Shown: positions 32,289-40,077 of the stretch, in pieces
How the letters are laid out: the number at the start of each line of letters is the position of its first letter
Position numbering within the stretch: position 1 is the first letter of the stretch
NCBI GenBank assembly: GCA_964604675.1
Contig: CAZSAT010000001.1
Location: forward strand, 118,669-182,668
Origin: CAZSAT01 sp964604675
GTDB taxonomy: Bacteria; Myxococcota_A; UBA796; CAJQPC01
Direction of reading: 5' to 3'
DNA: 64,000 bases
Program-made: the position numbers and the translations under genes
Notes under the pieces: generated by a model
What the model saw: the letters and a program-made list of their open reading frames with translations, nothing else
Told to the model about the DNA's origin: nothing
Databases searched by the model: none

Positions 32289-33719
32289 CTACATGAGGCT
32301 CTGCATCTCTGCCTGGATCTCAGCGGCGTCGGCTGGGTTGGTGCTCAGGTACTGCTGGTAGTACCCGTTGGCGCCCGACACATCACCCTGGGCCTTCGCC
32401 ACGCGCGCGAGCCACTTGTAGGCCTCCGGCACCGACGTGGCGCCACGCAGCAGGGAGGCAGACTGATCGTACTGCCCGGCCTTGTAGAGCGCCCACCCCG
32501 CCTTGACCTGAACGCCGGCGCTGGGCTGCATGGCCAGCGCTTGCTGGTAGGCGGCCGCCGCTCCGGAGAAGTTCCCCTGGCCGCTCATGCTGTCGCCGGC
32601 AGCGATGTGATCGCTGGGCGTGATGGCGCTCACCTGGATCGCCGGCGGCTGCGCCGGAGCGGTGCCGGCGGCAGTGGTCGGCGCGGCGTAGACGGGGCGC
32701 GGAGGGTAGGCGCTCGCGTTGGTGCCGCCGTTCCGCACGTGCTCGGGCACGACGGCCACGAGGTCTTCCTGATCGTACTCGTCCTCTTCGCCCGTGTCGC
32801 TGGGCTCGACCTCGACCTCCTTCACGAAGCCGATGTCTTCGGCGGTGAGGGGCGGAGGCGTGGGAGCCGGCGTGGGCGCAGCAGCGGCGGTGGTGGGCGC
32901 CGGCGTGACGTTCGTGGCGCTCGTGGCCGGCGACTGGGACGAGGTGTAGAGGTAGCCGGCCACGCCGACCACGACGATGAAGGCGACCGCGAGGGCGCCC
33001 TTGTTCGAGCCGCCCTGGCCGCCCCTGGACGCCAGGTCGTTCGTGGACGCGCGCTTCTGGGCGATGCGCTCCCGCTGCTTGTCCTTCAGCGCCGCGAAGG
33101 GGTCGACGAACTGGCTCGAGGTGGGCGCGCCCGAGGGCGGAGGCAGCGGCCGGGCACCGGGGCTCGGAGACGGCAGCTCGGCGTCCTCGTTCTCGACCTG
33201 GGCCAGGGCCATCCGGGCGAGGTTCGTGGCGAGGCTCGAGTCCGAGGCGATCGTGGTGGGCTCGTCTTCCGCGAAACCATCGGATCCGCTCGGACCCGAG
33301 ATCCGCGCCTCCGCGTCCTCGTAGACCTTCACGAAGTAGGCGTCGAGATCGGGAATGTCGCCGATCGTGGTCCAGCGCTTCCCGTCGAAGCTGATCGCAT
33401 CGTCGGAGGTGACCCGTCCGTCGGCGATGTACTTGCGGAGGGTCTTCAGGTCGCTGAAGTCGTAGACCAGTCCGATCTTGACCTTGACCTTCCACGACGC
33501 AATACCGACCTTGCGAAAGTCCAGGTTCTCAGCGGACTTCTTCTTCGATGGCCGGCCGAGCTTGACCTCGTGGCCGCCGCTGGCACCGGCTGCCTCGCTC
33601 TTCTTGTAGACCACGAAGACGTGCCGGCAGCGCGGGCACGTGATCTTGGCGCCCTTGGCCGAGACCTTCGCGTCGTCGAGCTTGTAGCGAGCCGAACAGG
33701 CTTCGCATGTCACGATCAT
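32289..33719 (-). CDS. Zinc-ribbon/GYF/TM/TPR protein, paralogue
   Basis: 476 aa, same architecture as its downstream neighbour but shorter: zinc ribbon CEAC...CPRC (residues 5-32), GYF_2-like domain around YDFSDLKTLRKYIADG ... FDGKRWTTIGDIPDLDAYF (~85-130), linker, one transmembrane helix GALAVAFIVVVGVAGYLY (~242-259), a Thr/Pro/Ala-rich periplasmic linker and C-terminal TPR-like repeats (AGDSMSGQGNFSGAAAAYQQAL, AGWALYKAGQYDQSASLL, AKAQGDVSGANGYYQQYL). The ATG has AAGGAAG upstream and a promoter at 33768-33797. The two genes are probably an operon. A role in cell polarity, motility or envelope assembly is inferred from GltJ only. Confidence 0.8.
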   Translation of the reverse strand: MIVTCEACSARYKLDDAKVSAKGAKITCPRCRHVFVVYKKSEAAGASGGHEVKLGRPSKKKSAENLDFRKVGIASWKVKVKIGLVYDFSDLKTLRKYIADGRVTSDDAISFDGKRWTTIGDIPDLDAYFVKVYEDAEARISGPSGSDGFAEDEPTTIASDSSLATNLARMALAQVENEDAELPSPSPGARPLPPPSGAPTSSQFVDPFAALKDKQRERIAQKRASTNDLASRGGQGGSNKGALAVAFIVVVGVAGYLYTSSQSPATSATNVTPAPTTAAAAPTPAPTPPPLTAEDIGFVKEVEVEPSDTGEEDEYDQEDLVAVVPEHVRNGGTNASAYPPRPVYAAPTTAAGTAPAQPPAIQVSAITPSDHIAAGDSMSGQGNFSGAAAAYQQALAMQPSAGVQVKAGWALYKAGQYDQSASLLRGATSVPEAYKWLARVAKAQGDVSGANGYYQQYLSTNPADAAEIQAEMQSLM

Positions 33720-33767
33720 CCGAGGACTTCCTTGATTCCCTTGGGCCTCCGCGCGCCGTCCTGGCAC

Positions 33768-33797
33768 ACGCTACCACCCAGACCACGTCGGCCACAA
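33768..33797 (-). promoter_or_regulatory. Promoter of the zinc-ribbon/TPR gene pair
   Basis: On the minus strand TTGTGG (33797-33792) and TAGCGT (33773-33768) are 18 nt apart, the latter in a GGTAGCGT context like other -10 elements of this window. Its -35 overlaps the hairpin at 33787-33806. Confidence 0.5.
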
Positions 33798-33806
33798 CTG
33801 GCCGAC
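33787..33806 (-). terminator. Hairpin after pcrA/uvrD
   Basis: GTCGGCCA CAAC TGGCCGAC, a perfect 8-bp stem 17 nt beyond the helicase stop (33823), with no T-tract. A terminator or RNA 3'-end element. Confidence 0.45.
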
Positions 33807-33822
33807 GCGCGCGCAGTGACGG

Positions 33823-36063
33823 TCATCCTAAGACAATCTCCAGCCGCGTGTACTGAGGAAACAGCACCTTCACCCCGATGCCGGGGAAGTAGACCTTGAG
33901 CTTCAGCCCGAGGCCCGACCGCGGGACCTGTTGGATGGTGCCCACGCCGAGGTCCGGATGCAGGATCTTCACGCCAGGACGGAAGTCCCTTTCGCTCTCC
34001 GGCTCCCGCGACGCGATGATCTCGTCGGGCTCCGCCGGGCGTGCGGGTGGCGGCGCGGGGCGGGACCGCTCCCGCGACAGGAAGCCCAGCTGCCGATGGC
34101 GGCTCTCGTAGGGGTTGTGCGGCCGGCGCCGAGGGGCCTCGAGCCGACGCTCCAGGACCTCCGGGGGCAGCTCCTTCAGGAAGCGGGACGGGCCCACGTT
34201 CTCGAAGCCCTGGCCGTAGTTGCGCCGCTTCCGGTGCCAGCTCAAGTGCAGCTCCTGCATCGCCCGGGTGAACGCCACGTAGGCCAGGCGTCGCTCCTCC
34301 TCGATGTCCTCTTCGCGCTCCGACGCGCGGCTGTGCGGGAAGGCGCCCTCGACCAGGGCGACGACGTAGACCACGGGAAACTCCAGTCCCTTGGCGAGGT
34401 GGGCGGTGAGCAGCGTCACGGAACCCTCGTCGCTGTCGACTTCGTCCGCCTGGCTGGCCAGCGCGGCGCGATCCAGGAACTCCTGGAGCCGCACCGCCGC
34501 ATCTTCGTCCCCGTCTGCGAGGTCGCCGGCCACGTCGCGCGCCAGCTCCTCGAGCAGCTCCAGGTCGCCGCGGCCCTCCTCGCCCTGGGCGCGGAGCATC
34601 TCGCCGTACCCGCTCTCCTCGGCCACGCGCGCCACCAGCTCGCCCGGCTCCAGCTGGTGCAGGGCCCGTCGCCAGCCCACGATGTTCTCGTGGAAGCGGG
34701 CGAAGGCCCGGGCCCGCTTGGAGCTGCCCTGGCCCACGATGGCGGTGGCCTCGAGCATCGGGATGCCGCGCTGCCGCGCTTCGCGCTTCAAGACCTCGAT
34801 GGCCTTCGGACCGAGCCCGCGCGAGGGGGTGTTGATGACCCGCATCAGGCTCATCTCGTCGGCCGGGTTCACCAGCAGGCGCAGGTAGGCGAGCAGGTCC
34901 TTGACCACCTTGCGGTCGTAGAAGCGGCGCGCGCCGATGAGCTTGTAGGGGATGTGCCGGTCCTTGAGCTCCTTCTCCAGCGGCCGGGACCGGGCGTTGG
35001 TCCGGTAGATGACCGCGAGCTCCTTCGGGGACCGCCCCTCCCGGATCTTGCGCGCGATGCCGGCGATCACCAGCTTCGCCTCGGTGTCCTCGTCGGGGCT
35101 CGTGACCACGCGGATCGGGTCGCCCGCCGGCGTGTCGGTCCAGAGCTCCTTCTCCTTCCGGCCCGTGTTGTTCTTCACGACCGCCCCCGCGGCCCGCAGG
35201 ATGTTGCCGGTCGAGCGGTAGTTCTGGTCCAGCACCACGACCTTCGCTTCGGGAAAGTCCTTCTCGAAGTCCAGGATGTTCTGGATGTCGGCGCCGCGGA
35301 AGCTGTAGATCGACTGGTCGTCGTCGCCCACGACCACGAGGTTCCGGCGCTTCGCGGAGAGGAGCTTCACGAGCTCGTACTGCGCGCGGTTGGTGTCCTG
35401 GTACTCGTCGACCATCAGGTACCGGAAGCGGTCCTGCCACTTCTCGAGCACCTCGGCGTTCTGGCGGAACAGGGTCACGGTGCGGCCGATGAGGTCGTTG
35501 AAGTCCAGCGCGTTCTGCTGCTTGAGCCCCCGCTCGTAGGCGCGGAACACCCGGTCCATCATCGGCGGCTGGCTGAGCTCGGACTCGCTCAGCTGCTGAG
35601 GTCCCCACAGCTTGTTCTTGGCCTGGTCGATCAGGCCCAGGTAGCCCCGCGGGGGGTGGCGCTTCGGGTCGAGCTCGAGGTCCGCGAGCACGCTCTTCAT
35701 CAGCCGGAGCTGATCGTCGGTGTCGTAGATGACGAACTGCTTCGTGTAGCCGAGGGCCTCGGCTTCGATGCGCAGGATGCGGGCGCAGCTCGAGTGGAAG
35801 GTGGAGACCCACAGCCGGCGGGCTTCGTCGCCGACGAGCTCGACCACGCGCTCCCGCATCTCGGCCGCCGCCTTGTTGGTGAAGGTGACCGCCAGGATCC
35901 TGGACGCCCACACGCCCTCGTGCAGGAGGTGGGCAACCCGCCGGGTGAGCACACGGGTCTTGCCCGAACCGGCGCCCGCAAGGATGAGCAGGGGACCGTT
36001 CTTGTGCTCGACGGCCTCCCGCTGGGGTGGGTTCAGGTTCTGCAGGTGCTCGAGCTCAGCCAT
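33823..36063 (-). CDS. pcrA: ATP-dependent 3'-5' DNA helicase, PcrA/UvrD type
   Basis: 746 aa superfamily 1A helicase. Motif I AGAGSGKTRVL, Ia FTNKAAAEMRERV, II VDEYQDTNRAQY, III GDDDQSIYSFRGA, IV near VLDQNYRST, V LLTAHLAKGLEFPVVYV and VI EERRLAYVAFTRAM are all intact. The C-terminus (residues ~690-746, VKILHPDLGVGTIQQV ... VKVLFPQYTRLEIVL) is the Tudor-like domain that binds RNA polymerase in PcrA/UvrD. Roles: nucleotide excision and mismatch repair, and removal of stalled complexes. The ATG overlaps the end of glmU by 8 nt, so the two are co-transcribed. Confidence 0.95.
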   Translation of the reverse strand: MAELEHLQNLNPPQREAVEHKNGPLLILAGAGSGKTRVLTRRVAHLLHEGVWASRILAVTFTNKAAAEMRERVVELVGDEARRLWVSTFHSSCARILRIEAEALGYTKQFVIYDTDDQLRLMKSVLADLELDPKRHPPRGYLGLIDQAKNKLWGPQQLSESELSQPPMMDRVFRAYERGLKQQNALDFNDLIGRTVTLFRQNAEVLEKWQDRFRYLMVDEYQDTNRAQYELVKLLSAKRRNLVVVGDDDQSIYSFRGADIQNILDFEKDFPEAKVVVLDQNYRSTGNILRAAGAVVKNNTGRKEKELWTDTPAGDPIRVVTSPDEDTEAKLVIAGIARKIREGRSPKELAVIYRTNARSRPLEKELKDRHIPYKLIGARRFYDRKVVKDLLAYLRLLVNPADEMSLMRVINTPSRGLGPKAIEVLKREARQRGIPMLEATAIVGQGSSKRARAFARFHENIVGWRRALHQLEPGELVARVAEESGYGEMLRAQGEEGRGDLELLEELARDVAGDLADGDEDAAVRLQEFLDRAALASQADEVDSDEGSVTLLTAHLAKGLEFPVVYVVALVEGAFPHSRASEREEDIEEERRLAYVAFTRAMQELHLSWHRKRRNYGQGFENVGPSRFLKELPPEVLERRLEAPRRRPHNPYESRHRQLGFLSRERSRPAPPPARPAEPDEIIASREPESERDFRPGVKILHPDLGVGTIQQVPRSGLGLKLKVYFPGIGVKVLFPQYTRLEIVLG

Positions 36064-37399
36064 CGTCGCCCTCCGAACGGGTCCGGAAGAGCTCGCGGAG
36101 GGTCTCGGCCCGGTCCTCGAAGACCGCCTGGCGCCCGCGGCCCAACGCGAGCGCGTTGCCGGGCACGTCGGCGGTGATCACGCTGCCCGCGCCGACCAGG
36201 GCACCGTCCCCCACGGAGACCGGTGCCACGAGCGCGGTGTTGCTGCCCACGAACACCCCGGCCCCGATCGCGGTGTGGTGCTTGGCGAAGCCGTCGTAGT
36301 TGCAGGTGATGGTGCCGGCGCCCACGTTGGTGTCCGGACCGATGGCGCAGTCCCCGAGGTAGCTCAGGTGGCCCGCCTTCACGCCCTCGGCGAGGCGAGC
36401 GTTCTTGGTCTCGACGAAGTTGCCCACCCGCGCTCCGGCGCCGAGCACCGTGCCCTGGCGCAGGCGGGCGAAGGGGCCGACCGACACGCCCTCACCCACC
36501 ACGGCATCCTCGAGCACCGAGTGGGCGCGGAGGATGCTGTCGCGGCCCACCCGCGTGCTTCCCCGAAGCACCACCCCCGCTTCCACGGTGACGTCCTCCG
36601 CCAGCACCACCGTGTCGTCGATCCAGGTGGCGGTGGGGTCTTCGAGGGTGACCCCGGCGAGCAGGTGGCGGCGGGCGATCCGGGCTCGCAGGACGGCGGT
36701 GGCGTCCGCGAGGGCGGCCCGATCGTTGACGCCGGTCACCTCTTCGGGATCGGCACACACCACGGCCGAGAGCCGGCCGAGCGCCGCCGCCGCGGCCACT
36801 GCATCGGGCAGGTAGTACTCGCCCTTGGGCGGGTGGGGCTTCAGCGCAGGCACCACCTCGTCGAGCAGCCACGCCGCGTCGAAGGCGTACACACCGGTGT
36901 TGATCTCGCCGAGTGCGCGCTCCGCCTCGCTCGCATTGGCGTGTTCCACGATGCGCGCCACCCGGTCGCCCTCGCGCACGACCCGGCCGTAGCCCCGCCG
37001 GGTCGCTTCGGCGGCCCCGACCTCGGCGGTCAGCACCGTGCACAGCGCGCTCCCGTGCCCGTCGAGCAGCGCCTCGAGGGTCTCGGGCCGCAGCAGCGGG
37101 GTGTCGCCCGCGAGGACCAGCAGGCGGCCGGTCCGTGGGAGCCCCCCCGCCGCGCAGGCCACGGCGTGGCCCGTTCCGAGCTGCTCGGCCTGCACGGCGT
37201 GCCGCGCGGGCTTCAGCGCCTCGAGCACCGCCTCCCGGTCGTGCCCGACCACCAGGCAGGTCGCGCAGCCAGCGGCTTCCGCGGCGCGCACCACCCAGCC
37301 CGCCATCGGCCGGCCGCAGAGCGGGTGCAGGACCTTCGCCAGGCGCGAACGCATGCGCGTGCCCCGGCCGGCAGCGAGGATGAGGGCGGTGTCGGACAC
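36056..37399 (-). CDS. glmU: Bifunctional UDP-GlcNAc pyrophosphorylase/glucosamine-1-phosphate acetyltransferase
   Basis: 447 aa. The N-terminal uridyltransferase domain starts LILAAGRGTRMRSRLAKVLH and has QLGTGHAV, LAGDTPLL and the metal-binding GVND. The C-terminal left-handed beta-helix carries hexapeptide repeats, the active-site His in KAGHLSYLGD, and TITCNYDGFAKHHT, the acetyl-CoA side signature. It makes UDP-GlcNAc for peptidoglycan and LPS. GTG start at 37399 with AGGAG 7 nt upstream. It precedes pcrA/uvrD and overlaps it by 8 nt. Confidence 0.95.
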   Translation of the reverse strand: MSDTALILAAGRGTRMRSRLAKVLHPLCGRPMAGWVVRAAEAAGCATCLVVGHDREAVLEALKPARHAVQAEQLGTGHAVACAAGGLPRTGRLLVLAGDTPLLRPETLEALLDGHGSALCTVLTAEVGAAEATRRGYGRVVREGDRVARIVEHANASEAERALGEINTGVYAFDAAWLLDEVVPALKPHPPKGEYYLPDAVAAAAALGRLSAVVCADPEEVTGVNDRAALADATAVLRARIARRHLLAGVTLEDPTATWIDDTVVLAEDVTVEAGVVLRGSTRVGRDSILRAHSVLEDAVVGEGVSVGPFARLRQGTVLGAGARVGNFVETKNARLAEGVKAGHLSYLGDCAIGPDTNVGAGTITCNYDGFAKHHTAIGAGVFVGSNTALVAPVSVGDGALVGAGSVITADVPGNALALGRGRQAVFEDRAETLRELFRTRSEGDDG

Positions 37400-37420
37400 G
37401 CGGGACTCCTGCCCTGTCGC

Positions 37421-38278
37421 TTATTCGATCCGCAGCTCCCAGGAGCCGGGATCCCCGGACCATCCGTTCACCACCACGATGTAGTTCGTGCCGCCGACGA
37501 GGCTGTAGGTGATGGTCTCGGTGGCGGTGGTGGTGATGCTGTAGGCCAGCTCGGCGCCGCCCTCGCTGTAGAGCCAGAGATCGAAGTCGCTCGACGAGCT
37601 CCAGCGCAGGGTCAGCTCGTAGGTGGCCGAGTCCGCCACGCGGAACTTGATGCGGTCCTGGTCCCCCGTGTACACGAGCGCCGAGCCGCTGTTGTAGCCG
37701 CCGGTCGACACCAGGTCGCCGGTGAGCTCCGCCGGGGTCTCGATCTCGCCGATCGACTCGACATCCGCCGGGCTGTCGCCGACCTCGCTGGTGGTGACCG
37801 TGAAGACGTCGCGGTACCACTCGGCGGTGACCGGCTCCGAGTCGTTGCCCGAGCGGTCGGTGACCTTGGCCGTGCAGGTGTGCTGTTGCTCGCGCGCGAA
37901 CAAGTCGCTGTCCCACACCACGAAGTTCGAGCCGTCGAACTGCAGCCCATCGGGCCAGTCGTAGAGCTCCTGGTGGGTCCCGCACACCAGGCTGGCGGTG
38001 CCGCCGTCGAGGTCGTCGTCGAGGTCGTCGGCGACCAGGTCGAAGCGGATGCCAGCGTCGACCTCGGACTGGAAGAAGGTGGTGATCTCGGGCGCGTTGT
38101 CGCCGCCCCCATCCCCGCCGTCGCCGCCGTCGCCGCCGTCGCTCTCCTCGACCGCGCTGTCGACGTCGGCGTAGGGGTTCTCGCCGGAGTCGATGGAGCC
38201 CGATCGCAGGGTCTCGATGCCGATCGTGCCGCAAGCCGTAGCGGGCACGAGGACCAGCAAGGGCAGGAGGTGTCTCAC
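37421..38278 (-). CDS. Lipoprotein with a C-terminal PPC-like domain
   Basis: 285 aa, GTG start. Signal MRHLLPLLVLVPATAC (lipobox Cys 16), a Ser/Asp/Gly linker with GDGGDGGDGGDGGG, then an Ig-like segment (residues ~63-150) opening with NAPEITTF. The end resembles the bacterial pre-peptidase C-terminal (PPC) domain: DQDRIKFRVADSATYELTLRW, SSDFDLWLYSEGG and GGTNYIVVVNGWSGDPGSWELRI. PPC modules usually help secreted enzymes attach or fold, but no enzyme is attached here. Its start is only 26 nt from the divergent SDR gene. Confidence 0.75.
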   Translation of the reverse strand: MRHLLPLLVLVPATACGTIGIETLRSGSIDSGENPYADVDSAVEESDGGDGGDGGDGGGDNAPEITTFFQSEVDAGIRFDLVADDLDDDLDGGTASLVCGTHQELYDWPDGLQFDGSNFVVWDSDLFAREQQHTCTAKVTDRSGNDSEPVTAEWYRDVFTVTTSEVGDSPADVESIGEIETPAELTGDLVSTGGYNSGSALVYTGDQDRIKFRVADSATYELTLRWSSSSDFDLWLYSEGGAELAYSITTTATETITYSLVGGTNYIVVVNGWSGDPGSWELRIE

Positions 38279-38304
38279 GCAAGCCCAGGTTAGCCCTCCG
38301 GCCC

Positions 38305-39030
38305 ATGGAACGCAGCCTCCAAGACCAGCTCGTCTGCATCACCGGCGCCAGCCGCGGCCTCGGCGCGGCCCTGGCCCGCGCCTTCGACGCGCGAGGGGTT
38401 CGCCTGGTGCTCGCCGCCCGCACCGCGAAGGGGCTCGAGGAGGTGGCCTCCGGATGCCGTGACGCCCGAACGCAGGTGTGCGACGTGCGCGATCCCGCCC
38501 AGGTCGATGCCTTGGTCGCCTTCGCAATCCAAGGCGGCCAGCGCCTCGACGTGATGGTCAACAACGCCGGCCTGGCGGTCTACGGGCCGGTGCTGGCGAT
38601 CGCCCCGGACCAGGTCGACGCGATGCTCGACACCAACGTCAAGGGCGTGATCTACGGCTCACAGGCGGCCTTGAGGGCGATGAAGCCCCACGAGCGCGGC
38701 CTGATCGTCAACGTGAGCTCGATCGCCGGCAAGCTGCACCTGCCGAACGAGGCGGTCTACAACGCCAGCAAGTGGGCGGTGAACGGCTTCACCGGCACCC
38801 TGCGGCTCGAAGCCGAGCGCTTTGGCGTGAAGGTGTGCTGTGCGTGCCCGGGCGGCATCGACACGCCCTTCTGGCACGGGATGAGCCACTACCCCTTCCC
38901 CACCGACCGCATCGTGCCGAAGCGCGACTTCATGGCGCCGGAGGAGGTGGCCGAGAGCATCGTGCAGGTCGCCCTCGCGAGCGAACGCTACGTGGTCCCG
39001 GAGATCGTCATGCTCCCGATGATCCGATGA
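38305..39030 (+). CDS. Short-chain dehydrogenase/reductase
   Basis: 241 aa classical SDR: ITGASRGLGAAL (cofactor glycines, with the Arg after GAS favouring NADP), VCDVRD, NNAGLAVYGP, the catalytic Ser in VNVSSIAG, and YNASK. The substrate is unknown. The ATG has no Shine-Dalgarno. It is followed with a 4-nt overlap (ATGA) by the DUF6165 gene. It may belong to lipid or polysaccharide metabolism, but nothing here decides that. Confidence 0.88.
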   Translation: MERSLQDQLVCITGASRGLGAALARAFDARGVRLVLAARTAKGLEEVASGCRDARTQVCDVRDPAQVDALVAFAIQGGQRLDVMVNNAGLAVYGPVLAIAPDQVDAMLDTNVKGVIYGSQAALRAMKPHERGLIVNVSSIAGKLHLPNEAVYNASKWAVNGFTGTLRLEAERFGVKVCCACPGGIDTPFWHGMSHYPFPTDRIVPKRDFMAPEEVAESIVQVALASERYVVPEIVMLPMIR

Positions 39031-39401
39031 TCGAGGTCCCCGTCGGCTACGGCGAGGTGATCGACAAGATCACCATCCTCCGCATCAAGACCCGTCGGAT
39101 CGAAGACCCGGCACGCCGTGCCCAGGCGCAGACCGAGCTCGGTCTGCTCACCGATCGCTGGGCCACGAGCGGGCTGCCCTGGCCCGAGCAAGCCGTCGAC
39201 CTCGAGGCGGTCAACGAGGCCCTCTGGGACGTGGAGGATCAGCTCCGCCGGCTCGAAGCGGCGCGCACCTTCGGATCGGACTTCGTGGCGCTCGCGCGGT
39301 CGGTCTACGTGCACAACGATCGGCGAGCCAGGCTGAAGCGCAGCATCAACGAGGCGCTCGGCAGCGCCATCGTGGAGGTGAAGGACTACGTGGACTACTG
39401 A
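39027..39401 (+). CDS. DUF6165 family protein
   Basis: 124 aa. The opening MIEVPVGYGEVIDKITILRI is the characteristic start of DUF6165, a small helical family often located in polysaccharide or glycosyltransferase clusters. The rest is charged helix (VNEALWDVEDQLRRLEAA, then VHNDRRARLKRSINEALG). Its biochemical role is not known to me. Coupled by ATGA to the SDR gene. Confidence 0.7.
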   Translation: MIEVPVGYGEVIDKITILRIKTRRIEDPARRAQAQTELGLLTDRWATSGLPWPEQAVDLEAVNEALWDVEDQLRRLEAARTFGSDFVALARSVYVHNDRRARLKRSINEALGSAIVEVKDYVDY

Positions 39402-39439
39402 AGTTCGGCCTGTGCGATGCCGAAGGGAGGACCCGGAGG

Positions 39440-40018
39440 TCAGCTCCCTTGAGGTTCCAGGGCGAGACACGCCGGCACGGCGGCGACCACGTGCTCCAGC
39501 AGCCGAGCCGCACCGAGCTCGTCGGAGGCCGCGAGCTGGTTGTCGAGCACCTCGGCCAGCGCACCTGCGGCGGGAACCGGCAGGAGCTCCGCGAAGCCGA
39601 GGGGATCCTCGGGCACCTGGAACCGACCGCTGTCGGTCCCGACACGATCAGCCTCCAGCTCGGGCCACCACCCGACCACCACCTGCACCGTTCCGGGCTC
39701 CAGCCGCGCCACGACGGCGCGGGCGAGGTGCTCGCCATGCCGAGTGGACACCCCGGCGAGCACGAGCCCGTCGAAGGTCAGGCCGCCGACCGGGAAGCCC
39801 TGCGCCAGGGCGTGCAGGGTGTCGCGACGCTGCGCCCAGGCCGAGAAGGCGATCCCCCAGCGCTCCGCGGCGCCGGCGTGAGCGAGCCGCACCGCCAGCT
39901 GGGCGCGCACGCGGGGGCTCTCGTGGGCCTTGGCCGCCTGGAGCAGCCCGACGACCTCGTCGGAGCGACCGAGATCGACCTCACGGAGCTGATCGAAGAT
40001 CGACGTCACCTTGCTCAT
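39440..40018 (-). CDS. Hypothetical helical protein
   Basis: 192 aa, ATG at 40018 (the frame is open further upstream but Arg-rich and not credible). The N-terminal ~70 residues are helical (KVTSIFDQLREVDLGRSDEVV and a HEAT-like AKAHESPRVRAQLAVRLAHA); the rest is mixed alpha/beta (TFDGLVLAGVSTRHGEHL, VQVVVGWWPELEADRV). No signal peptide or cysteine motif. It converges with the DUF6165 gene and diverges from the HD-GYP gene with 59 nt between. Family not recognised. Confidence 0.6.
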   Translation of the reverse strand: MSKVTSIFDQLREVDLGRSDEVVGLLQAAKAHESPRVRAQLAVRLAHAGAAERWGIAFSAWAQRRDTLHALAQGFPVGGLTFDGLVLAGVSTRHGEHLARAVVARLEPGTVQVVVGWWPELEADRVGTDSGRFQVPEDPLGFAELLPVPAAGALAEVLDNQLAASDELGAARLLEHVVAAVPACLALEPQGS

Positions 40019-40047
40019 CGCTGCCTCGTAGCCTTGTCGACGAGCGG

Positions 40048-40053
40048 TATCCT
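40048..40053 (+). promoter_or_regulatory. -10 hexamer TATCCT of the HD-GYP gene
   Basis: GGTATCCT lies 24 nt before the GTG at 40078. Unlike the leaderless cases, a GAGG (40069-40072) is placed for ribosome binding. Confidence 0.4.
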
Positions 40054-40077
40054 CACGGCCGGTCGTCGAGGACCACC

